From Mycteria americana (lineage: Eukaryota > Chordata > Aves > Ciconiiformes > Ciconiidae), in NCBI RefSeq assembly GCF_035582795.1, contig NC_134373.1:25824501-25888500 (forward strand): a stretch of DNA of 64,000 bases, read 5' to 3'. Under the pieces are notes generated by a model. It made no database searches and had not been told where the DNA came from. It worked only from the letters and a program-made list of their open reading frames with translations. The stretch's first letter is position 1. Each line of letters starts with the position of its first letter. Shown here piece by piece: positions 1-12,200 of this stretch. A program made the translations under genes and the position numbers.

Positions 1-69
1 GCACAGCATCACACAGACACAGCCAGTGTCCCAGCGTGCAAAGAGCAGACCAGAAAGCAGGCCCATTAC

Positions 70-291
70 CTAGGAGTCCCCCGAAGGTGATGGCAGGAGA
101 GAGAGCAGCAAAGTAGATGAAGAGAACGGCTGCGAGACACTGGCTGTGCAAGGCGTCTCTGATGTCACTGAGGTATTTGGGGTACCTGCGCTTTATGTCC
201 CGAACCAGACCTCCAAAAAATATCCCGGTCCGCTTCAAAGGGTCGTCCTCAGCTTCCTCCTCTTCTTCCTCAGCTTTCACTTCACACAGCT
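70..291 (-). CDS. SLC4A3: SLC4A3 exon with first membrane helix (last in window)
   Basis: After acceptor acctccag this exon reads [20 protein letters not shown], then [20 protein letters not shown] and the first transmembrane helix around [19 protein letters not shown]. It ends in phase 1 at CTAG/gtaatg. The following exons encoding helices 2-14 lie left of position 1. Confidence 0.95.
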
Positions 292-3200
292 CTGGAGGTG
301 CACAGAGGGGAGGGCTTGAGCAGGGGAATGCAGGTCGTACCCTTGGGCTGTCCCTCTCCCCCATGCCCCGTGGAGACCCTCCTCCAGCAGCACTAACCTG
401 GTGGGCCCCCTGAGGCTGCGCACCCCACTGCCTCCAGCTGCCCCCAACTGCCAGAGCTGCCCACAGCCACTGTCCTGCCTCCCCTTGCCCCCCTCCCCGC
501 TGCCCACTGCAGGAGCCAGGCCCCGCTCACCCCTCTGCCAGGCTCTGTGAGGGGAGGGCCCACTGGGGCACGCAGGGCACTAGGCACAAACTCTTTTGCC
601 CAAATGTGAGTGGAGAGACCTTTGGCTTCCTGGACAGCCCCCTCCTTCATGGACTTCTGCTCCCTCTCCTTCCTCTTCCTCAGCAGCAACTTCTGGAAGG
701 TGGCAATGGATTTGAGCAAGTCTTTCCCCTCCACCTCCGATGGGGGGATGACAATGCTGCAGTCCAAGAACTCGTTGATTGCATTGAGGAGGTCTTGACG
801 GTCATCTGCCATGTATGCAGCCTCATGGAAGTGCTGAGAGGGGCAGGGAAAAAGAGAGAGGGAGAAGGCTCAGACCAAGACTGCACCCAGCTACCTACAG
901 CCTGGAAACACAACGCTTGCTGTGACCATACAGTAACATCCCGCTCCCTCGACTTGTCTCACTACTGCCACTCTGTGCCAGACACTCCTGAATTGCTCCT
1001 CCCTGTCCTTCTACCCAGTGCCCCTCACCCAATCCCATGTCTCTCCTCCCTTCCCTATCCATCCTTTCCAGTGACCTCCTTGCTCCTGCTTTTCTCCCCC
1101 AAGCCCCACTGCTCTTGCCCAACATCGTGCTCCTGCAGCATCTCTGCCAGCTACACGCTCTGCCAGACCACAGGGACCTCATGAGGTCCCATGAGAGGTC
1201 CCTCTCATGGGACTTCACCATCAACCAAAATCAGATCTGTGCTTCCCCGCTAGCCTGGTGCCTCTCGTTCCCTAGGCTAGATGCTACACCTGGCCAGCCT
1301 GTGCCTCTGTTCACACCAGACCACTGTGGCTGCATCAGGACAAGATCCTTCTCCTTACAAGCTCTGCATGCCATTGCTCGGTCCTGCAGGGCTCTCGTTC
1401 GGAGCCCAGCTCAGGCATGTACCAGAAGCCAGGCACCACAGAGATGAAACACTTTCCCTGTCCCTGCAGCTCAAAATTAGAACTCTGCAACAGACCGATG
1501 TCCTCCTAGTCTGGTCTTGGGTTTGTTTTGAGGGAGAAGCTGGTGGAGTCCTAAAGCACTGCAGGATAAAGCACAAGAACCAGGACCTGAGCACGGAGCA
1601 TAAGAGACTCTTGGGAGTCTCCACATGGGAGAGGGAGGGAAAATAGGAGTCTACAGCATGAGGGAAGCCATGCAAGGGAAACCAGGCAGAAAAGGGGAGA
1701 TACTCCTGACAGCAAGGGCAAGATGACAAGGAAGGACTCCAAGGAGACCATGAGGGGACAGCACTACTGCAGATAGGCAGGGAGGTGCTGGCAAACAGGC
1801 GGAAGTGCTGCATTGCCTCTGGAACGTGCCTGCAGAGAAAGGGCTGGAGAAGATGAACAACTGAAGAGCCTGTAAAGCAGGCAGGGGACAGCTAAGGTCC
1901 CTGCAGCGCACAGACTCCCTGGAGCCACAGCTTCAAACTGTAAATGATACCGTACTCTTCATGGCGCCAGCCACCGTGTAACCTTGCTATGGCCAGCCGG
2001 GCTGCGGCAGCTGGCTCCCCTCTTCCAGCAACAGGGGAGCAGAGGCTCAGATGAGCAAGATCAGCCCACAAATGCAGCACCGAAGCTGGAATATGGCACC
2101 TCACCTCTTCTGGCTAGAAACACAGTCTCAGCTGAGCCCTGTGCAACTCCTGGGAAGGGATCTTACAGCTGGGAGCCCTTGTTGCCCACAGCCCACTTGC
2201 TCTAAGTGGACCTTTTAGTCCCCATTTCAGGGAGAGTTCTGCACTGGTGGCAGGACAGACAGGTTTGTTACTCCGTTATAGTTACATGGCACCAGTCAGG
2301 AGGACCCTGTGAACCTCCGATTCTCCTGTCCTGGATGTATGCAGCAGATGCTCAGATTGTCTTTTCTTTGCCTTTAATTCCTTACCAGAATAATGAATTT
2401 CACTTTCCTGCCATCTAGCCAGATGGGGGACTTCTAGCAGTGCACACGCTTGGCAGAAAAACCTTCCTGCCTCCTCATCTCTCCTCCTGCATGGATGTGC
2501 TCCTCTGCATGGATGCCCCAGCCACGGGACTCAGCTAGAAAGCTTCATCCAAACACCTGACAACAGTCCCCAGGCATTGCTGGGTCTTTTTGTCAGTGTG
2601 GCCTGGGCCAGGCATCATGGTCACTGGCACCGCTCAGCCTCCCCTCCTCTCTGTGAAACATCAACTGAACACAACTCCTCTAACCTTGGGCAGTCCTTTG
2701 CTCCTGCTTTTATGTACGGCCCCTTTCTTCACCCAGCCTAGCACTCTCTGTCCCAGCCAAGTGTCTGGCCTGCTCTTCCCTCCGTACTGGAGCATCCTAC
2801 CTTGGTCGAGCCAGGCTACTCTTAAAAATCCCAGGTGCTGACGCCCGCCTGCCCCGCCCGGGCCTTTGCACAGCATCTCGCAGCACTCTCGTCCCAGGAC
2901 TGACTTCTGAGGAGCTACCAAAGCTCCCTCGCCCATGCCGGCATCACCGCCCATCAGCTCCTCACCTTGTCAGACATGAGGGTGGAGATTGAGCGGCCAA
3001 TTTCATGGTAGTCCATGTTGGCCTGGCTCGGTCCCAGCAGCACAAAGATGAACCTGACAGGAATCGGGACCTCCAAGACAGATTCCAGAAAGACGGCCTC
3101 ATTTAGTCGGACAAAGGCCATAGTTGGCTGCTCCAGGAACTGCACACAACCTACCAGGAGGCAATGTTTTGAGCAGAGTTAATCATTGGGGTGAGCTGTA

Positions 3201-6200
3201 CTGGGCTGCCTTTAACAGTGGAAACAGGGATTTTGGGGGTTCCCACGAGCCCTGCAGTCCTGTACTTGTCTCCAGACCACTGACGCAGCATTGAGCTTCA
3301 TGCCGAGGACTGCTCCAAGTCCCCTGTTCACTGATCATTCCCAAGAAGTGCTACTTTCTTTAGCTTTCCGGTTAGCCCATTCTTAATCTCTTACAGATGG
3401 GTTCTACTTACACTATAAGGGGCTAATTTTAAATCAGAAGGTTGTTTTATGCTAAGCCGCTGCCTTATGGAAGGAAGTCTCTTACATGTTACTTTTATCA
3501 AACTTCTAATTTCATCAAAGAATGAAATCAGGTTTGCTTGACGTGACCTATTTCCCATAAACCTCACTGCTTGGCAATAATTACATTCTTATCCTTTAGC
3601 TCTTTATTAATTGAATCCCATATTAGCTCTGCCATTATTTTGGCCGGGAAGGACGTCAGGTTAACCTGTAGGTACTGGATCACTGTCCTTCCCTTCTTGA
3701 GCACTGATGCTATGAGCTTTCTTCTGTTTTTCTTGTATGTTCCCTGTATTCCTAGACTTTTTTTTTTTCAGATGAAAATGAGCCAGTTCCCTAAAGACTC
3801 ATAGGTGCAAACTGCACAGTTTGTTTTACAATGTCCGCATCTCATCAATGCTTGGCAGCCTCCTCGGTTCCTAACAGATTGGGAAGTGCTCCCGCATCCT
3901 CCAGCACACCAGCCGCTTCCTTCCCATACCGAACACAAATGTTTATTGAATACTTGTATTTCGCTGGCATTATTACTGATCTTTCTGCCATCTGTGTCCA
4001 GCAAAGAGCTGTGTTCTGTGTTAGACTGGCAAATCTGGGCCATCCGAGTGGCCAAGCGAATCCCAAGACACAGCCTTACCTCAGAAATGGCCAGTGTTTA
4101 GTTATCTGAGTATTCAAAGTGTGTTTATGAAGCTGATTTGGCCTCATCATGGTTAAACATCAGCTTGGTTGAGCTGCCAAGCCTCTTTGCCTGAGCTTTT
4201 CATCTACTGGATAGGCAATGACATTTACTTTGCTTGTAGTGTAGCTACGTTTGCTGAGATGTTAATGCCAGCAAAGTGCTGAGAAGGACTGTTCTTGTGG
4301 TTATAAGGCACCAAGCCCACTGATGCTCGAGCCTGCCCGCTCACAGCCCTGTTGCACAGAGAAATATCTTCTGGCAGTGCTATGGCCAATACCCAAGACC
4401 TTGCCACCAGCCAGGCCTTGCTTCCACAAACTCAAAGCTCCCTGGCACACACAGCCAGCAACCAACACTGGCCAGGGCAGGACCCAGCTGCTGGCAAGGT
4501 GTGAAGAGGCCAGACGGAGTGCAGCGATGGTCAGAGGACAGTGCGAGGCCTGACAGCAGTCAGTGCCTGACCATCAGTCCCTTGGGCACCACATACCCAC
4601 TTCTGAGCTGCAAAATGGGATGTTCTGGTGAGCCTGGTGGGACTTTCTCCTCTAAGCTGGGCCCCAGCTCCCAGCAGCAGTGTCTAGCAACCTTTTAGTT
4701 TAGGAAAGGAACTATCCAGGCACCCCTTACATTTACCACAGACAAACAAAACGTGTGTTGTCACCAAAGGAGAGAGCATACAAGGCTCCCTCCCCAGTTG
4801 AACTTCGGGAACATGTACAAGATGACCAAATACCCCTCAGGAGGGAGGGCACACACAGCTGGAGCCAGACCAGGATCTGAACTGCTCTCTTTTGGCACCA
4901 GGGGACTCTACATGCTGCCTCTTACCCACAAGGACCACTGTGGCCTCCGCATCTTCAGGGATCTTCTCCATCAGCTTCAGGTATTTACGGTGGCCCTCAG
5001 AGTTATGGAGATGTGGGTTTTTCTGCTGGGGAAGAATAGAAACAAGTAAGGATGGAGTTCCCATGCCTTGGTCTCCCTACACAGCCTTGCACCCCATTGG
5101 CATATCTGCAGCCAGGCTTGCTTCAGCTGCACGCCCAACACCCTGATTCAGAGGCAAGGCACCCTCACAGCAAACAGCCACCCTGCAAGTGCCAGGGCTG
5201 TTGCTGCCATTGCATGCTCAAGCAGACATTTGCATACAGCGTGAGGCTAAAATTAGGTCCCGAAATCATAACGCAGCGACCTGATTTCCAGTGCTCCAGG
5301 TGATCCAGGGGAGCTCAGCCCTTGCAAGTACAAGACCCCCTATGAAGGAGCCCAGAGGTGGGCGCCAAGGGCTGCTGCCGGCCAACAGTTGTCCCCAGGG
5401 TGTGGAGAAAGAAGCAATAACCCCCATGTCACCCTCACCTCCTTGCACTCGGTCTCATGGGCCTTGGGGTCAGCCATCTCGATGCGCTCTTCCCCCATGA
5501 GGGGCACGCAGGTGTCGGTGGTGTGGTTGTGGTGGTGGTTCCCCACAATAGAGTTCATGCTGGAGCTGGAGTGGTTCCTCGGGAAGAAGCCCTCCTTCTC
5601 ATCATTGGGGTGGCTGAGGGGAAGAGCAGTGGCCATGAGGGGACCCGTCTCCCATGCCGCCTGGGGCTCACAGACAACCCCCAAGCCCCGGCAGCCCTCG
5701 GCCATGTACCACCCACCTGTGCTTCAGCAGCAGGGCACGCAGCACATTGGCTCGGTCCTCCGCTCTGATCTGGTCAGAGATGATCATGGTCTCCACCATG
5801 AGGTGAGCAATGCCAGGCAGCGTGGTCTGCTCCAGGTCAAGGAGGACGGCACCTGCCAGCAGGAGGGGAAGAGCCCTGCTCCTAGTGCGCAGCGCTCCCC
5901 GCCGCACACACACGCTGGGGACACGGTCGTCCCACCAGGAGCCAGGCTTTGGTTGGGGTACAGATTCTCTCAGTTGAGAAATGCCCCAAGCCCAGGTGTC
6001 CCATGTCCTCTGTGTAAACCCTTGTCCCAAGAGAACCCAAAAGCTCCAAGACACACTAGTAGCTCTGGTATCTTTCTCTTGTTTTGGTCACCCACCCTGA
6101 CCAAACTTGACCTTTTACACCAAAGATGGGTCAAAGACCTGCAGGCCCAGGCACAGCTGGGTGTCACAGCTGCCATGCGCCTGAGAGCAGCAAAGCAGAG

Positions 6201-9200
6201 CAAGGAACCAACACAGGTACCCTTGGGCTAATGCAAACCCTGGCAAACAGGCTGCAGGACGGTCTCTCTCTGCAGACTCTACATGGAGCCTGGACACGGA
6301 CACTGTTGGAGTGTCTCCAGTGAGGGGCCAAACAGCAACAGAAGCTGTCCAGCAAAACCTGTCCCAGAGCAAGACACCCTGGCCCACGGTTCCTGACTCA
6401 CCGTGGGCAATTGTCTTCCTGAGCTCCAACAGGCTGCGGAAGGACAGTGAAGCCACGTGGGGTTTCCCCCACCTTGCTGTGTCCTCCTCCACGTCCTCCT
6501 CAAACTTGATCCAGCGGGCTGTCTCCCTCCAGTGCATCTCCTGGTTCTTATCCACCACCAGCTCGTTCAGCTCCACAAACACCTAGTGCAAATTACAGCG
6601 AGGACATGAGACTTCCCCTGATGCATACAGCTCTATCAACGATACACGGAAACCCTCAGGTTTGTTCTCAAGGTACCACTTGGTCTAAAGTACTGCCTGA
6701 GCAAACCTGCCTTAGTTAACCAGAAGTTTGGTGAACAGAAGCAGCCAGGACAAATATCACTGGCAGCATGGCAGGAGCTTCCATCAGCACACGGAGCACT
6801 AGAAAGCTCCAAGTCAGATGGTGTGGGCAGAGGAGAGAGAATGATGCAGTGCTGCACCCCTCTACCAAACTGTGACAATTTTGTCCTCTGCCTGCTTCTT
6901 GGTTTCCCCCAAAATTTCCCACACTCACCAGAGGTGGTGACGTTACTGTGCTGCCAACTTCCATGACAGCACTACCACGTCTGTGACTTTTTAACGTCTT
7001 TCCTAAGGATCAAGCTTTGTGATTTCAAAAAAATCTTCACTTTTATTAAAAAAGTGTATTTTCAGCCCTCATTATAATAGATAAGAGCTCGAAATGTCAC
7101 CCCCAAGGTCATGTAAACTATTAATTATATTGAAACCACATTTATCACTTTATAAAGTGCCTGTTTCCAGTCCTGATTTATGGCTTCTGAACAAGTGTGG
7201 GAGGACAGCACATGGATACCTCATGAGGCTTTCTATCCAACTTCTTCTTCTTCTTCTTTTTCTTGACAGATGGAGTTGATGCTAATTTTTTGCTTGTCCT
7301 GGTGATCTGACTCCGAGATGGTTTTTTCATCAGATGCCTCCTCACACCAGGGTTATCTTCAAAACGGTGGCCTGAAGACATGCAAAAGGAAAAAAGACCA
7401 CCAGTGTGTCTAGTGGAAACACACTGTCTGGCAGGGAAACACATCCAAGCCCACCCTTCTCTCATTAGCTTACGCTAGCAAAGCCCTGGCAGCTGGAGCA
7501 CTCACCATCATCCTCCAGACCTTTGAAGATCCTTCCTGCCTCATCTGCCTACTTTCAGCTCTTCCAGACATCTGACAGCTAATTCCTTCAAGAAGGCGGC
7601 TTCCTCCCAGGCTGTGCATACACTGAAGCATCATTGCAGAAGCTTTTATTCATGGTACCTGAATAAGTGGGGCATGAACCCTTCCCATACTCCCTCAACG
7701 GAAAGCAACCTGAAGCCCTATCTGCACAGCTCTGCACCCAGACAGCACAGGCAGGCACCTGGCTGGGGCTCATTTCTCCCACTGGAGGAAGGCCTGGCGC
7801 TCAGCAAGCACAAAGGGCAGTGAAGGGAAAGGATATTTAGCTGCTGGTCTGGGAGACACATGGAAATATCAATGACTGTTTTATATAATTGTGCAATGAG
7901 ACTGTAGGATAACAGTGCAGACCAGGGCTGGCATGGCGGCTGGGCAGTTAACTCCAGCTACCGCTGTTTCTAGATGATCCGCAGTGCCGCTGTACTGCCC
8001 TCTGAGAGGTCTGCGTTACAGAGTTCGGCTGGCTGAATCAAAGCCTCCTGAAGCCTCCAGAGAGGCTGTTGAGGCTGCATTACAGACCCACCACCAAACT
8101 ACCAGTGCTGTTGGCTAGCCAGCGCCCACCAAAACCTGGCCACAACCACGCCAGCCCCTTTTGCAATGCCAGAGAAACAGCACCTGGGCAACAGCCTGCC
8201 ATGGAGAGTAGTTTCCCTGGACACTATCCAGAGACAGCAAGTGTACCTTCCTCGGCACAGACAGCCCATGAGGATGGGGAAAGTCTCAGAGCCCAGCTCC
8301 AGGATGGGCAGGGTCCTCCAGGTAGATCACGGAGTCAGGGGTTTTGCTCAGCTTCGGTCCATCGAGGCTTGCTGGCCCTGCATGTAAGGCAAAGCCAAGG
8401 TCTTCTCCCTGGGGGACCAAGGGCAGCTCTCCGTTGACTGGGGTGAATGTTCGGTCTCCATGTACCTTTCTGCCCTTGGCTTCAAGACCTGCAGCTCTCA
8501 GGGCAGGAGAGGTAGCGAAAAGCATTGGGCTTGACGGCCAAGCGGTCTCTTTGATATTGCAGGAAAATATCCATGCATCTCTGGCATGGAAAGACATAGC
8601 CCAGCACCAGGTCAGGCATACCATGGCCTTGCTCCTTGGAAATCTGGGTTGCTAAATTAAATATAAAATGAATCAATACGGAGCCTCAGGGCATTTTCCC
8701 CCATTGGCTGCCCTGCTGATGCACGTCCTGCTGACGGCCGGACTCCTCCCTGCTCCACTTACTGCACTGCAATGTCGATAGGAGCCAATAACTGCCAATC
8801 GCTATGAACGTTTCTGGGAGCCAGGCACATGTGGGGCTTCCTCGGTCTTTTGTATGGATTTCGCAATTCCTGCATGTACGGCAGCCACTTCATCACACTT
8901 GGTGTGGATTCGTGCATAAACAAACAGGTCACCAGGCAGATGATCTTGGTATCTGGCACCTTTGCTCCAATCCCTGCAGCTTCTGATGCTCCCATGCACC
9001 CTGGGACTCATTCTCACCATGTCCCTAGAAGAACAGGGCCAGAAGATGCTCTGCCCAAGTCGACAGAGCGCTCACCCAGAGCATGGCAAGCCTCGCCCGT
9101 GGCAATGCCAACCTGTCACGCAGTGCTCTTCAGCAACAGCCCTAGAAAGCACACAGGCATTCAGCCTCAGTCACCGAATGGCTGGAGGACAGATAAAACA

Positions 9201-12200
9201 AAAGGAGCCGAGTTTCCTGCCAGCATCTCCAGTGACTCCCACACTTGCTGACAGGGACAGGAGCTGGAGTGCTGCAGGCTCAGAGCAAGCTGGTGAAGGC
9301 ACACCTCCAGAGCCCTGCAGAAGAAAGGAGCGATCCACTTTGCTGCTCTCCCTCGGCAGTGCTTGTGGCCACTGAGATGTGAGAGACAACTCATAGGAGC
9401 AGGGTGGACACATGGGCTTAATTTTGGAAGAGGCCACTGGCTTTGGGAATCCCATGCAGAGCCCAGCTGAGGTGCTCCAGACTGCTCTACAGAGAGCCTT
9501 TCTTTGTCCCGTCAGATTGGTGCTTCCCCCAAATGAAAGTCAAGCCCAAGTGAGCACCCAAGTCTGGGGTCCTTACTCAGGATCTTGGACTGAGACCAAA
9601 GGGTGATCTACCCAGGGCATAGCTCTGCCCTCCTTGCTTGAAGCCAGACTCCCCAGGGTGAGGTGAAGCAGCCAAGGACAGCTCTTGCTGTATCTCCTCT
9701 CCAGTGCTCCCCAGGAGCAGAGCATGAGACAGTGACAATGTCTGAGGACAGAGCGTGATTCTTATGGTGGCTCCGCTACAACGAACTGCTATGTCACCCG
9801 CCCACACAGCATCTCCTACAGTCTCCTCCAGAAGATCTTCTTGCCATGTTGGCTTCCATCAGTCAGATTTTTTGGGATGACCAAGTTCCTTTTCTGCCAG
9901 CTTAAATCTGAAGAGGACAAATATGACTTTGCACTGGTTAAAGTCTTCCCCCAGAGTGCCTGTCCTAGTCAGTCCAACTCAGCGGGCGATTGCCTTCAAT
10001 TCATGTGTTAGCTCCTGCTTCCCTCCTTTCATTGCCCTCTGTCCACAAGCAGGAAGCCCAGAAAGAGGCATCGGAGTAGTTGTACCAGTACTACAGAGCA
10101 ACTTGCTAGCCCAGCATCACAGGGATGGTGCACACTTCCCACGTACCCCAATGGTTAAGTTATAGCAAGAAAAAAGAGAATAAAACCCCATCTCGTGGAA
10201 TATTTAAAATTAGACAAAAAAAAATGCTAATCAACATACACTAAGTCACAACCCTACGCTGGCTTCTGGAAAAAGCTACTGCCCTGCACAGAACCCAAGT
10301 CTCTCCTGGCTGGTGCCAAGTTCAATGTGATAGGAACAGCTGGACCCCAGCTCATCCCTGCTGCCATCCAGGTGTCCCTGCACAGCACTCCCCATGCTCT
10401 GAACACTAAAAGGAGAGCAAGGAGACCAGCTCAGGTCCAACAAGGACTCTACCCTGCTAAAAAGCTATTAATTTCCTCTGGATCTGAGTTGGTCCTGGAA
10501 GAGGTACTGCCATGGAGTAAACAGCTGAGCAAGTGGCACTGGCTGGATGTGAGCTGGCTCTGCACAGAACTGACTCTGGTGTCTCTGCCATCTCTGTCTC
10601 CGCCATATCTCTCTGCAGGACTAATCCACAGTGTGGATTCATTGTGCAGAAATAATTAAGAGTTGACTGTACAGTACATCCCATTTCAAGCACCTGCAGT
10701 ATTAGCAGTAGCAATCAATGAATGTGTTAACTGCTAGCAAGCCAAACTTCCCCACTTTTAAGTGATGCAGATCACACCTTGCAGAAGTGATCTGCCCCTT
10801 CTGCCTTCCCAAGAATAGCTATCCTTTCCTGGGTGAACTTGGGGCAATTTCTCACTTTTAATCTGCAGTTTGCTCAGCGCGGGACAGCTGATGGAGCCAA
10901 TTTGCTCCAGGTTGCTATTTTGAACTTTGCTGCTATTACACTGTCTATCATTTTACAGTAACAGGTAGCAGATCCAGCCAGAAGCAAATCCCCACTTGCT
11001 GGTCCCTGCAGAAGCACACAGACAGACATTTCTTCCCTGAAGGCTTGTAAAGATGGACCAGCTGAGAAAGAGAACATGGTGCTGGGACTGGGAGGCAGGG
11101 GATGTTAAGTGTTTTGCCTGAGATCATGCAGAGAGGCTGTAGCAGAGCCAGAAACTGAGCCAAGGTGTCCTGAGTCCCTGTTGCAAGCACTCTGCCTCAC
11201 CACTCCTGCATGCAAAGCCAGTAAGTGGGCTAGTTCTGGGGCCATGCCACCCTCCCGTGTGCACTCTTAAAATCCCTTGAAAATTAGACCATGATCTGGA
11301 TGATGACATTTGGGCAGCTGTCACAGAGCTATGGATATGAACAGTGTCACTCCGAAAGTGACACGCAAAGCCACCTTTTAACTGTGAGTTACCACCATCT
11401 GCGAGGAAGGACCACTTGTGTGATGTGGGAGCGAGGCTCCGGTTTCTGCGCAGTCCCCGGGATGGCCCAGAGACCCAGCTCAAGAGATGCACAGGTACAG
11501 ATGTAGAGAACAGAGAGATGATCTTCGCTCTCAGGATTCCTATTCTCTCATTCCCTGCTTTTCCCACTCTCGCTTCCTTCCTCTTTTCCCCCTTCCAGGC
11601 ACCCTGGCCAGCCTGCCATTAGCTAGTTCCACAGCCACGCTCAAGCCTGCAGACACAGGGACTAGGTTATTTTTTCCTCCGGGCATTAGGCTACGGTGCA
11701 GAGCCGAGAACCTGATACCCACCGCTACTGTCGGATCTGCAGCTCGGCTTGAATTCCAGCAAACAGAGCAGCAGCACACTGTCACCTTGTGCCGCAGATG
11801 GAAGGGGAAATGTCTCTGTCCTTATACACACCTCGGAGCAGCTGCTTTTTCTCTGGCCACGGCATGGGCCACATCCTGATAAGCACAAACAGCAAGATGC
11901 AGCTGCCTCCAGAACTGCTCGAGCGAGACACACACAGGGAAGCACCTCAGCACTACGACACAGATCTGTACAAAGACCTTGGACAGACACACAGACACCA
12001 GACAGCTCCTCCGGTGTCCCCAGGTACACGGTAGGGCAGACCGTACCTCCTCTAAACCAGGAGACCAACCTGACACGGAGAGAGCGCAGGCAGCAAACAC
12101 AGGGTGGGGGATACGCACTTCAGCTGGGGGCTCTGATCTACGCAACCGTGGGGTCACTGCTCCGGTACTTACAGGTGGGCTCCCCGCCTGGGTAGCCCAG

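Noticed and set aside
8286-8995. Protein-like minus-strand open segments in an SLC4A3 intron
   Set aside because: Segments fall in different frames with no splice-compatible ends, and I recognise no family; AE3 phases need no exon here.
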